A stretch of 64,000 bases of DNA from NCBI RefSeq assembly GCF_001043005.1, contig NZ_JYKZ01000001.1, positions 806,001 to 870,000 of the forward strand, read 5' to 3'. The position numbers and the translations under genes were made by a program. Positions 17,620-25,950 of this stretch are shown piece after piece (position 1 is the first letter of the stretch; each line of letters begins with the position of its first letter). The notes beneath the pieces were generated by a model. That model was not told the DNA's origin, made no database searches, and worked only from the letters and a program-made list of their open reading frames with translations. Origin of the DNA: Pseudomonas psychrophila (GTDB taxonomy: Bacteria; Pseudomonadota; Gammaproteobacteria; Pseudomonadales; Pseudomonadaceae).

Positions 17620-17836
17620 TAAAACGCAGGCCGTAAAAAAGCGCCTTGCGGAGGTGGCGCCTTGCGCCGGAATACAGACCGGGCGACTAAACCCGACCGC
17701 TGATTTTGCAGCGATTGGCCGAGACTATTCCCCGAGTTTGAGCGGCACAAGGGATCGAGAGTTTCTAGGATGCTTCACGGGAATGAAAGCGAAACGTCGT
17801 ACGAAATGACTGATTTCCAAGGCCTGAACACCACGT

Positions 17837-17932
17837 GTAGCCGCTGCCGCAGGCTGCGATAAGGACCGAAGGACCTTCAAACAGGGTCGCTGCGCAACCC
17901 GTCGCAGCCTCGCTTCGCTCCTCAGCGGCTAC
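17837..17932. repeat. Inverted repeat (GTAGCCGCTGCCGCAGGCTGCG family)
   Basis: Imperfect arms at 17837-17858 and about 17903-17932 can fold into a long hairpin. It belongs with the similar elements at 33348-33413 and 42924-43061 and is distinct from the REPs. Confidence 0.7.
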
Positions 17933-18138
17933 AAGGGATTGCGCAGTACACACGCAACAAACAGATCGGCCGCCCCGGTATCAGTTCGATATACGAATAA
18001 CATTACGAGATACTTCAAGCGTGGGAGCGAGCCTGCTCGCGAAGATCATTCGCGAGCAGGCTCGCTCCCACTGGGGCTTGACCTGGAACAGAGTATCTAC
18101 AAGGGATTGCGCAGTACGCATGCAACAAACAGGTCGGC
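17930..18138. repeat. 41-bp direct repeat flanking a REPIN
   Basis: The segment TACAAGGGATTGCGCAGTAC plus about 21 further bases occurs at 17930-17970 and again at 18098-18138, 168 bases apart, with few differences. A short REPIN at 18021-18071 lies between the copies. Confidence 0.8.
18021..18071. repeat. REPIN, short type
   Basis: A near-perfect REP hairpin between the two 41-bp direct repeats. Confidence 0.9.
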
Positions 18139-18410
18139 TGGTCGGCCGCCTCGGCGGGGTCTTGATCTGGCTTTTGATCTACCCGCCCCTTCGGCAGGCC
18201 GAGAGGAGGTTCTGCGTAGCGGGTTGACCGGCATGGATGCCGGGAGAGCCGTGTTGGGCCATGGATGGCCCGTCACGGAGGGCCCACGGAGCGGGACCGG
18301 AACGAGGGACACCTGAGCGAAGCGAGGGCCGTACGCTGGGGCGAGGACTTTTTGGTTCCTTTTTGGTCCTTCAAAAAGGGACTCGCTGTAAGAGCGAAAC
18401 CAATATTCCA
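18139..18410 (+). repeat. Long GC-rich interspersed repeat, non-coding
   Basis: A roughly 270-base block containing GCCGTGTTGGGCCATGGATG, AGCGAAGCGAGGGCCGTACG and a final hairpin around GTCCTTCAAAAAGGGACTCG. I recognise closely similar blocks from other Pseudomonas intergenic regions. Open frames across it are often called hypothetical proteins, but their Arg/Gly/Pro-rich translations and lack of ribosome sites argue against coding. The remainder of the gap up to 18592 shows no gene. Confidence 0.6.
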
Positions 18411-18592
18411 GATAAATACAGATGCCGGATATGTACTCATCGGCCCCGTTAACGACAGCAACTACAGGATTCTGTCGACCCCACAAGCTGGCCGCCAATC
18501 AAACAGCCAATTGACCATGAAAATCTGTTCACCATTGAAACCACTTGCACCGCGCCCCATCTAACACCCATACCCAATTGCGCAGGTGCCCC

Positions 18593-21022
18593 ATGAGCGA
18601 CCAGCAAGAATTTCCGGACAACACCACTGAGTACACCGATGTAGAACACTCCGAATCCGAACACCAACCCCACTCTGGCGGGACTGAGCTGGCGTTGCCT
18701 GAGCAAAACCTGCCGGACAAGGTGTACATCATCCCGATCCACAATCGCCCGTTCTTCCCGGCACAAGTTCTGCCGGTCATCGTTAATGAAGAGCCTTGGG
18801 CCGAAACCCTCGAATTGGTCAGCAAGTCGCCTCATCATTCTCTGGCGCTGTTTTTCGTCGATACGCCGCCTGAGGATCCTCGACATTTCGACACCAAAAG
18901 CCTTCCGGAATACGGGACGCTGGTGAAGGTTCATCACGCCAGCCGCGAAAACGGCAAGTTGCAATTCGTGGCCCAGGGCCTGACCCGCGTGCGCATCAGT
19001 ACATGGCTCAAACATCACCGTCCGCCGTATCTGGTGGAGGTCGAATACCCGCAACAGCCCAAAGTCCCCTCCGACGAGGTCAAGGCTTACGGCATGGCAC
19101 TGATCAATGCGATCAAAGAACTGTTGCCCCTCAACCCGCTGTACAGCGAAGAGCTGAAAAACTACCTCAACCGCTTCAGCCCCAACGATCCGTCGCCGCT
19201 CACCGACTTCGCTGCGGCACTGACCTCCGCCACGGGCAACGAGCTGCAGCAAGTACTCGATTGCGTGCCCATGCTCAAACGCATGGAGAAAGTACTGCCC
19301 ATGCTGCGCAAGGAAGTCGAAGTCGCGCGGCTGCAAAAAGAGATTTCTGCCGAAGTTAACCTCAAGATCGGCGAACATCAGCGCGAATTCTTCCTTAAAG
19401 AACAGCTCAAGGTGATCCAGCAGGAGTTGGGGCTGACCAAAGATGATCGCAGCGCCGATATCGAGCAATTCAAACAGCGACTTGAAGGCAAGACACTGCC
19501 AGCCCAGGCGCAAAAACGCATCGATGAAGAACTCAACAAGCTGTCGATCCTGGAAACCGGGTCGCCGGAATACGCTGTCACCCGCAACTACCTGGACTGG
19601 GCATCGTCAGTACCGTGGGGCGTGTTCGGCCAGGACAAGCTCGACCTCAAGCACGCACGCAAAGTGCTTGATGCCCACCATGCCGGCCTGGATGACATTA
19701 AAAACCGGATTCTCGAATTCCTCGCGGTAGGCGCTTACAAAGGCTCGGTGAGCGGCTCGATTGTGTTGCTGGTGGGCCCGCCGGGCGTGGGTAAAACCAG
19801 TGTCGGCAAGTCGATTGCAGAATCCCTGGGCCGACCGTTCTACCGCTTCAGCGTCGGCGGCATGCGTGATGAGGCCGAGATCAAGGGCCATCGCCGCACC
19901 TACATTGGCGCCCAGCCGGGCAAGCTGGTGCAGGCGCTCAAGGATGTGGAGGTAATGAACCCGGTCATCATGCTCGACGAGATCGACAAGATGGGGCAGA
20001 GCTTCCAGGGCGACCCGGCGTCTGCCTTGCTCGAAACCCTGGACCCTGAACAGAACGTCGATTTCCTCGATCATTACCTGGATCTGCGTCTGGACCTGTC
20101 CAAGGTGCTGTTTGTCTGTACTGCCAACACCCTGGACTCGATCCCTGGCCCCTTGCTCGACCGCATGGAAGTCATTCGCCTCTCGGGTTACATCACTGAA
20201 GAAAAGGTCGCGATCGCTAAGCGCCACCTGTGGCCAAAACAGCTGGAGAAGGCAGGCGTGTCCAAAAACAGCCTGAGCATCAGCGACAGCGCCCTGCGCG
20301 CAGTGATCGACGGTTATGCCCGCGAAGCCGGGGTGCGCCAGCTTGAAAAACAACTGGGCAAACTGGTGCGCAAGGCCGTGGTCAAGTTGCTGGAAGATCC
20401 GAACGCAGTGATCAAGATCGGCCCCAAGGACCTCGAAGCATCACTGGGCATGCCGGTGTTCCGTAACGAGCAAGTGATCAGCGGTACCGGCGTGATCACA
20501 GGCCTGGCCTGGACCAGCATGGGTGGCGCGACATTGCCCATTGAGGCAACACGCATACACACCCTCAATCGCGGCTTCAAGCTGACCGGGCAATTGGGCG
20601 AGGTAATGAAAGAGTCTGCCGAAATCGCCTACAGCTATATCAGCTCCAACCTGAAACAGTTTGGCGGAGACCCCAAGTTTTTCGATGAGGCATTTGTGCA
20701 TTTGCACGTGCCTGAAGGCGCCACGCCAAAAGACGGCCCAAGTGCAGGCGTAACCATGGCCAGCGCCCTGCTGTCACTGGCGCGCAATCAGCCACCGAAA
20801 AAAGGCATCGCCATGACCGGCGAGTTGACCCTGACCGGGCATGTTTTGCCGATCGGCGGTGTACGTGAAAAAGTAATTGCGGCGCGCAGACAAAAAATCA
20901 ACGAACTGATCCTGCCCGAACCGAACCGCGGTCACTTCGAAGAACTGCCTGATTACTTGAAAGAAGGGATTACCGTGCACTTCGCCAAACGCTTTACCGA
21001 TGTCGCCAAAGTGTTGTTTTAA
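18593..21022 (+). CDS. lon: Lon-family ATP-dependent protease (second Lon, AsrA type)
   Basis: An 809-residue Lon protease. It has an N-terminal substrate domain (VYIIPIHNRPFFPAQVLPV), an AAA+ module with Walker A GPPGVGKTS and Walker B VIMLDEIDKM, and a peptidase domain with the Ser in KDGPSAGVTMA and the partner Lys in PIGGVREKVIAA. It degrades damaged and regulatory proteins in the cytoplasm. The acidic, Gln-rich N-terminal extension and the nearby chagasin-like gene match the second Lon of P. aeruginosa (AsrA, PA0779, next to icp) rather than the housekeeping copy beside clpX, as I recall it. ATG at 18593 is chosen; an ATG 48 bases upstream gives an unlikely extension. Confidence 0.92.
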   Translation: MSDQQEFPDNTTEYTDVEHSESEHQPHSGGTELALPEQNLPDKVYIIPIHNRPFFPAQVLPVIVNEEPWAETLELVSKSPHHSLALFFVDTPPEDPRHFDTKSLPEYGTLVKVHHASRENGKLQFVAQGLTRVRISTWLKHHRPPYLVEVEYPQQPKVPSDEVKAYGMALINAIKELLPLNPLYSEELKNYLNRFSPNDPSPLTDFAAALTSATGNELQQVLDCVPMLKRMEKVLPMLRKEVEVARLQKEISAEVNLKIGEHQREFFLKEQLKVIQQELGLTKDDRSADIEQFKQRLEGKTLPAQAQKRIDEELNKLSILETGSPEYAVTRNYLDWASSVPWGVFGQDKLDLKHARKVLDAHHAGLDDIKNRILEFLAVGAYKGSVSGSIVLLVGPPGVGKTSVGKSIAESLGRPFYRFSVGGMRDEAEIKGHRRTYIGAQPGKLVQALKDVEVMNPVIMLDEIDKMGQSFQGDPASALLETLDPEQNVDFLDHYLDLRLDLSKVLFVCTANTLDSIPGPLLDRMEVIRLSGYITEEKVAIAKRHLWPKQLEKAGVSKNSLSISDSALRAVIDGYAREAGVRQLEKQLGKLVRKAVVKLLEDPNAVIKIGPKDLEASLGMPVFRNEQVISGTGVITGLAWTSMGGATLPIEATRIHTLNRGFKLTGQLGEVMKESAEIAYSYISSNLKQFGGDPKFFDEAFVHLHVPEGATPKDGPSAGVTMASALLSLARNQPPKKGIAMTGELTLTGHVLPIGGVREKVIAARRQKINELILPEPNRGHFEELPDYLKEGITVHFAKRFTDVAKVLF

Positions 21023-21050
21023 AGACTGTTTTTGTAGCTGACTGACTTGG

Positions 21051-21135
21051 GTGGGAGCGGGCTTGCTCGCGATGCAGGCAGCACGGTTTGTCAGGCAAAC
21101 CGGGCTATGACCATCGCGAGCAAGCCCGCTCCCAC
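21051..21135. repeat. REPIN
   Basis: A REP pair 29 bases after the Lon stop codon. Confidence 0.9.
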
Positions 21136-21250
21136 ATTTTTTTGCCTGCAACAGGTCGGTGAGATCTATTCTAGACACGTCTACTGTCACTTCTGACAGT
21201 AGACACCTGTACATTTTCCATCGTTAATAGAGCCCAATCTCACAAAAATA

Positions 21251-21760
21251 ATGCTGGTATCGACTATGCCACTTCATCATCCCGTGTATGAGAACCCGGA
21301 TGTCCTCAGGCTGAAAGAACCAGGGCAAAAGGTTTTCAATCCTAGAACCCGAGGTGAGCTCAAGGCTGAGCTGCTCGACCGTCCGACTTTTTCTGCCCAG
21401 GAAATGACATTTGCCAGCAGCCAAAAGAAAATTGTCATCACGGGCGAGTTCGATGACTTCGGTTCAACCCGCTATCGCGCTGTTACCCTGACCCTGGACA
21501 TCAATATCCAGTCAGGCATTTATCTGTTCAAAAGAGACGAGCACGGCCCCATCAAATCGATGACCTACATCGAATGCATTGAGGTCGATGGGCACCCTGT
21601 TTATCACTTGAACCAGGCTGACGTAGGGTCCTTGCACCTGAGTGTGGTCGAGAGTTGCTACAGCGCACGGCTGTTCACAATGGAAGGCCTGGACCACAAC
21701 GGCAACAGCCTCGAAATGTGTGGCGATTTCACCATCAGCCCGCCCCACGCCAGTCTCTGA
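21251..21760 (+). CDS. Hypothetical protein between Lon and the chagasin-like inhibitor
   Basis: A predicted protein of 169 residues that I do not recognise. It has no signal peptide or membrane segment. It begins with a Pro/His-rich stretch (MPLHHPVYENPDVLRLKEPG). The rest alternates charged and hydrophobic residues in a beta-rich pattern (KKIVITGEFDDFGSTRYRAV, VTLTLDINIQSGIYLF), suggesting a beta-sandwich. Two cysteines are near the end. Two starts are possible, 21251 and 21266 (MPLHH), and neither has a clear ribosome site. Codon use looks normal for the window. It is likely a cytoplasmic protein of unknown role. Confidence 0.65.
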   Translation: MLVSTMPLHHPVYENPDVLRLKEPGQKVFNPRTRGELKAELLDRPTFSAQEMTFASSQKKIVITGEFDDFGSTRYRAVTLTLDINIQSGIYLFKRDEHGPIKSMTYIECIEVDGHPVYHLNQADVGSLHLSVVESCYSARLFTMEGLDHNGNSLEMCGDFTISPPHASL

Positions 21761-21835
21761 TCGGCAGCCGACAAATGGCGCAGCCCCTATCATGGGTTAT
21801 GCTGAGCCACTGTGTTTGTCTGACCGGAGCCTTCA

Positions 21836-22228
21836 ATGCTTTATGCACGCCTTATCCCTGTGCTTGGCCTCAGCCTGCTGGCGGCCTGCGCTCAACAGCC
21901 TGCACACAACGTAACCGTCGAAGAACAAAGTGACTGCCCCCAGCAACTGCACGTAGGGCAGCATCTGATTGTCTCGCTACCCAGCAATCCCACCACCGGT
22001 TACCGCTGGGCCATTCAGGACTCCGCGGGCGGCGTACTGCGTAGCCTGGGCCCGGAGGTCTATACCAGCAGTGACAATGGCCAGTTACTGGGCAGCGGCG
22101 GGCTATCGACCTGGCGCTTCCAGGTGTTTGCCCCAGGCAGCGGGCGTCTGCGCCTGACCTCGCAGCAACCTTGGGAACCCGAAGCCGAGCCCGCACAGGT
22201 ATTCGATTGCGCAATCACGGTGAATTGA
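21836..22228 (+). CDS. icp: Chagasin-like (I42) cysteine-protease inhibitor, lipoprotein
   Basis: A 130-residue protein with a lipoprotein signal peptide (LGLSLLAAC, lipid Cys at residue 18). A chagasin/ICP fold follows, shown by the loop motif NPTTGYRW at about residues 55-62, a glycine-rich middle loop (LLGSGGLSTWRF) and SQQPWEPE in place of the usual RPW loop. The family blocks papain-like cysteine peptidases by inserting three loops into the active site. A ribosome site (GGAG) precedes the ATG by seven bases. Its proximity to Lon2 matches the PA0778-PA0779 arrangement as I recall it. The stop is one base before the lysoplasmalogenase start, so they form one operon. Confidence 0.87.
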   Translation: MLYARLIPVLGLSLLAACAQQPAHNVTVEEQSDCPQQLHVGQHLIVSLPSNPTTGYRWAIQDSAGGVLRSLGPEVYTSSDNGQLLGSGGLSTWRFQVFAPGSGRLRLTSQQPWEPEAEPAQVFDCAITVN

Positions 22229-22229
22229 T

Positions 22230-22865
22230 ATGGGGTGGCTGATTCTGGCGGTGATCGGCGCGGGCACTTACCTCTACGGTTTGAGCACGCAGGCCACGCT
22301 ACTGTGCTTGCTGAGCAAACCGGTGCCCGTGCTGATGCTGCTCGGCTGGCTCCAGGATGCCCCGGCCAGCCCCTTTCGTCGCTGGATCAGTATCGGCCTG
22401 CTGTTTTCCCTGTTGGGTGACATTCTGCTGGCATGGCCTAAAGACCTTTTTGTATTTGGCCTTGGCGCATTTCTGCTCGCCCATCTGGCCTACCTCAAGG
22501 CCTACCTGGTGGATTGCCGTCGCCCGGCCTGGCTGCCTTTGGGGCTGTCGCTGCTTGCCGGCGGCAGTTTATTGAGCGTGATGGCCTCAAGCGGCCTTGG
22601 CGACTTGCTGATCCCGGTGAGCGTCTACGCCCTGGCCATCAGCGCCATGTTGTGGCGTGCCCTCGCCCGCCTTGGCACCTGCGTACCCACGCGTTCGGCC
22701 TGGCTGGCAGCCGCAGGCGCGGTGGCGTTCGTGGTCTCGGACAGCCTGATCGGAATCGACCGTTTCGTGCATCCTTTCAGCGCAGCGCCCTACCTGATCA
22801 TTCTCACTTACTGGCTCGGCCAATGGGGTATTGGCGCCTCGGTGTTTTCTCAGAGCAGACGCTGA
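22230..22865 (+). CDS. Lysoplasmalogenase, YhhN family
   Basis: A 211-residue integral membrane protein with about eight hydrophobic helices. It has the YhhN-family features LLGDILLAWP and FLLAHLAYLKAY, and a second acidic motif FVVSDSLIGIDRF. These Asp and His residues are conserved in the family, which includes TMEM86 lysoplasmalogenases that hydrolyse vinyl-ether lysophospholipids. The bacterial substrate is not firmly known. It follows icp with a one-base gap, indicating translational coupling. The cmoAB pair begins 84 bases later. Confidence 0.87.
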   Translation: MGWLILAVIGAGTYLYGLSTQATLLCLLSKPVPVLMLLGWLQDAPASPFRRWISIGLLFSLLGDILLAWPKDLFVFGLGAFLLAHLAYLKAYLVDCRRPAWLPLGLSLLAGGSLLSVMASSGLGDLLIPVSVYALAISAMLWRALARLGTCVPTRSAWLAAAGAVAFVVSDSLIGIDRFVHPFSAAPYLIILTYWLGQWGIGASVFSQSRR

Positions 22866-22949
22866 ACGGTTTATCAGACAGAGCGCGCATCCCGGCGCTA
22901 ACTTGGCTAAAATGCCGCCCCTTTAAAATTTCCCATCGCCGGAACCGCC

Positions 22950-23693
22950 GTGAGCAAAGAACCCGACCGTATTTTCGCCCAGCCCCTGGCCCAGGTGCCG
23001 GACTTCGCCTTCAACGAAGACGTGGTGCGGGTGTTCCCGGACATGATCAAGCGCTCGGTGCCCGGCTACCCGACCATTGTCGAAAACCTCGGCGTACTCG
23101 CGGCACAGTTTGCCCAGCCCAACAGCGTCCTGTACGACTTGGGCAGCTCGCTGGGTGCAGTGACCCAGGCGCTGCGCCGACATGTGCGTACTGAAGGGTG
23201 CAAGGTCATTGCAGTAGACAACTCGGCGGCGATGGTCGAGCGCTGTCGCGAATACCTCAACGGGCAGAACTCGATGTTCCAGGAGTTGTTGCCGGTTGAC
23301 GTGATCGAGGGCGACATACTGGCCCTGGAGTTTGAGCCCGCGTCAGTGGTTGCGCTGAACTTCACCCTGCAATTTATCGCCCCGGATGAGCGTCTGGCAC
23401 TGCTTGGGCGGATTCGACAGTCGTTGCTGCCCGGCGGCGCCTTGATCCTCTCGGAAAAACTGCGCTTCAGTGATCCCCAAGAGCACGCGCTGCTGACCGA
23501 CCTGCACGTTGCCTTCAAACGCGCCAATGGCTACAGCGATCTGGAGATTGCGCAAAAGCGCAGCGCCATCGAAAACGTCATGAAGCCCGACAGCCTCGAA
23601 GAACACCGCGAACGCCTGCTGGCCGCCGGGTTCTCGAAAGTAGTGCCGTGGTTCCAGTGTCTTAACTTTGCCTCGTTGATTGCCTTGCCATGA
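22950..23693 (+). CDS. cmoA: Carboxy-S-adenosyl-L-methionine synthase CmoA
   Basis: A 247-residue class I methyltransferase fold. It opens [20 protein letters not shown] and has the nucleotide-binding loop [12 protein letters not shown], an acidic ribose-binding end [12 protein letters not shown], and SEKLRF near the middle, all typical of CmoA. It makes carboxy-SAM from SAM and prephenate for uridine-34 modification of tRNA wobble bases. GTG start at 22950 with a GGA site seven bases upstream. The stop overlaps the cmoB start in ATGA, so the two are coupled. Confidence 0.95.
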   Translation: MSKEPDRIFAQPLAQVPDFAFNEDVVRVFPDMIKRSVPGYPTIVENLGVLAAQFAQPNSVLYDLGSSLGAVTQALRRHVRTEGCKVIAVDNSAAMVERCREYLNGQNSMFQELLPVDVIEGDILALEFEPASVVALNFTLQFIAPDERLALLGRIRQSLLPGGALILSEKLRFSDPQEHALLTDLHVAFKRANGYSDLEIAQKRSAIENVMKPDSLEEHRERLLAAGFSKVVPWFQCLNFASLIALP

Positions 23694-24646
23694 TTGATCT
23701 GTCCCCACTAGCCCGGCGTCTGGCCGGCACTCCACTGGCTGAATGGGCCAACACCCTGCAGGCCCAGCTCGACGTCAAAATGGAGAAAGGCCACGGCGAT
23801 CTGGAGCGCTGGCAAAGCGCGCTGGATGCGTTGCCCAACGTCAAACCGAGCACAATCGATCTGCTCAATGGCCTGACCCTGGACACCGAGTGCGACGACG
23901 ACACCCGTGTGCAGATGCGCAAGGCACTCATGGGCCTGTCGCCGTGGCGCAAAGGCCCGTTCGACCTGTTTGGGGTGCACGTTGATACCGAATGGCACTC
24001 GGACTGGAAATGGTCACGAGTGGCACCGCACATCGACCTTAAGCACAAGCGCATCCTCGATGTGGGCTGCGGCAATGGTTACTACATGTGGCGCATGCTT
24101 GGCGCCGGTGCTCATAGCGTGATCGGGGTGGACCCCAACTGGCTGTTCTTCTGCCAGTTCCAGGCCGTGCAACGGTTCTTGCAGCAAGAAGCCGCGTGGC
24201 ACCTGCCCTTCCCGTTCGAAGACCTGCCGGCCAACCTGGAAGGCTTCGACACCGTGTTTTCCATGGGTGTGTTCTACCACCGTCGCTCACCCATCGAGCA
24301 TTTGCTGGCCTTGAAAGACTGCCTGGTCAAAGGCGGCGAACTGGTGCTGGAAACCCTGGTGATTGAAGGTGATGTGAATCAGGTGCTGGTGCCGGAAGAC
24401 CGCTACGCACAGATGCGCAACGTGTGGTTTCTGCCTTCGATCCCGGCACTTGAACGCTGGTTGCGCCGCGCGGGTTTCAGCGACGTGCGCTGTGTGGACG
24501 TCAGCGTCACCACGGTCGAAGAACAGCGCGCTACCGAGTGGATGAAATTCCAGTCACTGAGCGACTACCTTGACCCCAACGACCACAGCAAAACCATCGA
24601 AGGCCTGCCGGCACCGATGCGGGCGGTGATTGTGGCGAGGAAATAA
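23690..24646 (+). CDS. cmoB: tRNA 5-carboxymethoxyuridine methyltransferase CmoB
   Basis: A 318-residue enzyme. The basic N-terminal domain contains [20 protein letters not shown], followed by a methyltransferase core ([20 protein letters not shown], then [11 protein letters not shown]) and the C-terminal [13 protein letters not shown]. It transfers the carboxymethyl group of carboxy-SAM to 5-hydroxyuridine at tRNA position 34, extending decoding at the wobble position. It overlaps cmoA by four bases. The tandem REPIN array starts 23 bases after the stop. Confidence 0.96.
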   Translation: MIDLSPLARRLAGTPLAEWANTLQAQLDVKMEKGHGDLERWQSALDALPNVKPSTIDLLNGLTLDTECDDDTRVQMRKALMGLSPWRKGPFDLFGVHVDTEWHSDWKWSRVAPHIDLKHKRILDVGCGNGYYMWRMLGAGAHSVIGVDPNWLFFCQFQAVQRFLQQEAAWHLPFPFEDLPANLEGFDTVFSMGVFYHRRSPIEHLLALKDCLVKGGELVLETLVIEGDVNQVLVPEDRYAQMRNVWFLPSIPALERWLRRAGFSDVRCVDVSVTTVEEQRATEWMKFQSLSDYLDPNDHSKTIEGLPAPMRAVIVARK

Positions 24647-24668
24647 GCAATACCGATAAGCCCCTCCT

Positions 24669-25437
24669 GTGGGAGCGAGCCCGCTCGCGAAGGCAGCACC
24701 GCGATCGTTCGAATAAACCGCGTTGCCTGCATCGCGAGCAGGCTCGCTCCCACAATAATCCCTGCAAGCTCAACTCTTCAGGGCGCCAAAGTTGAAGTGG
24801 GAGCGAGCCCGCTCGCGAAGAGATCACCGCGATCGTTCGAATAAACCGCGTTGCCTGCATCGCGAGCAGGCTCGCTCCCACAATAATCCCTGCAAGCTCG
24901 ACTCTTCAGGGCGCCAAAGTTGAAGTGGGAGCGAGCCTGCTCGCGAAGCGATCACCGCGATCGTTCGAATAAACCGCGTCGTCTGCATCGCGAGCAGGCT
25001 CGCTCCCACAATAATCCCTGCAAGCTCGACTCTTCAGGGCGCCAAAGTTGAAGTGGGAGCGAGCCCGCTCGCGAAGAGATCACCGCGATCGTTCGAATAA
25101 ACCGCGTTGCCTGCATCGCGAGCAGGCTCGCTCCCACAATAATCCCTGCAAGCTCAACTCTTCAGGGCGCCGAAGTTGGAGTGGGAGCGAGCCTGCTCGC
25201 GAAGGGATCACCGCGATCATTCGGATAAACCGCGTTGCCTGCATCGCGAGCAGGCTCGCTCCCACAATAATCCCTGCAAGCTCAACTCTTCAGGGCGCCA
25301 AAGTTGAAGTGGGAGCGAGCCCGCTCGCGAAGAGATCACCGCGATCGTTCGAATAAACCGCGTTGCCTGCATCGCGAGCAGGCTCGCTCCCACAATAATC
25401 CCTGCAAGGCTCGAGTTCTGCGGGTGAAGTTGAAGTA
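24669..25437. repeat. Tandem array of six 128-bp REPIN units
   Basis: Units begin at 24669, 24797, 24925, 25053, 25181 and 25309, an exact 128-base period. Each has a REPIN of about 85 bases (opposed REPs around an ACCGCGATCGTTCG core) plus a 43-base spacer with CAAGCTC and CTTCAGGGCGCC. Units 2, 4 and 6 share an AGCCCGCTCGCGAAGAGATC variant, while units 3 and 5 have CCTGCTCGCG, so the units alternate. The last spacer diverges after CCTGCAAG. The array fills the gap between cmoB and tadA. I see no gene in it. Confidence 0.97.
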
Positions 25438-25452
25438 GCTGCCCGGCAGCGG

Positions 25453-25950
25453 CTACAACGTCGGTTTGGCTCGTCTGGCCTTGAAGAACTCGCTCAGAAC
25501 CGCCCCGCACTCTTCAGCCAGCACCCCGCCTTCGAACAGGACACGGTGATTGAGAAAGCCCTGGGTGAAAAACTGACCCTGACTTTGCACAATCCCGGCC
25601 TTGGGCTCCAGCGCGCCGTAAACCACCCGCGCCACCCGGGAATGAACGATCAGCCCTGCGCACATGCTGCACGGTTCCAACGTGACGTAGAGCGTGCTGC
25701 CCGGTAACCGATAGTTGCTGACTGCTGTCGCCGCCGCGCGGATGGCAACCATCTCGGCATGGGCGCTAGGGTCGCTGCCGCTGATCGGGCAATTGAAGCC
25801 GCGACCGATGATCTCACCGTTCTGCACCACAACCGCGCCCACCGGCACTTCACCCAGCGCTGCACCCTGAGCCGCCAGGGCCAGCGCTTCGCGCATAAAG
25901 TCTTGATCGCGGCTGCGGTCGATGATCTGGGGTTGACGCCCTTGTCGCAT
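25453..25950 (-). CDS. tadA: tRNA-specific adenosine deaminase TadA
   Basis: A 165-residue zinc deaminase with the catalytic HAE motif (PSAHAEMVAIR) and the zinc ligands in PCSMCAG, the standard TadA pattern. It converts adenosine to inosine at the wobble position of tRNA-Arg(ACG) and is usually essential. Its ATG shares one base with the stop of the upstream multicopper oxidase (TGATG), so the two are coupled. The 3' end lies 16 bases from the REPIN array. A duplicate of its C-terminal codons is found at 12527-12633. Confidence 0.96.
   Translation of the reverse strand: MRQGRQPQIIDRSRDQDFMREALALAAQGAALGEVPVGAVVVQNGEIIGRGFNCPISGSDPSAHAEMVAIRAAATAVSNYRLPGSTLYVTLEPCSMCAGLIVHSRVARVVYGALEPKAGIVQSQGQFFTQGFLNHRVLFEGGVLAEECGAVLSEFFKARRAKPTL

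Noticed and set aside
18237..18564. Small plus-strand frames in the GC-rich repeat before lon
   Set aside because: Their Arg/Gly/Pro-rich translations have no ribosome site, and the block is an interspersed repeat.
24669..25437. Possible CRISPR array
   Set aside because: The period is regular, but the spacers are nearly identical to each other, the repeat is a palindromic REP pair and no cas genes are present.
24531..25510. Nested minus-strand frames encoding MGASLLAMQATRF-type peptides across the REPIN array
   Set aside because: They recur with each 128-base unit only because the repeat is translated. They have no ribosome sites, and similar frames appear at every REP in the window.
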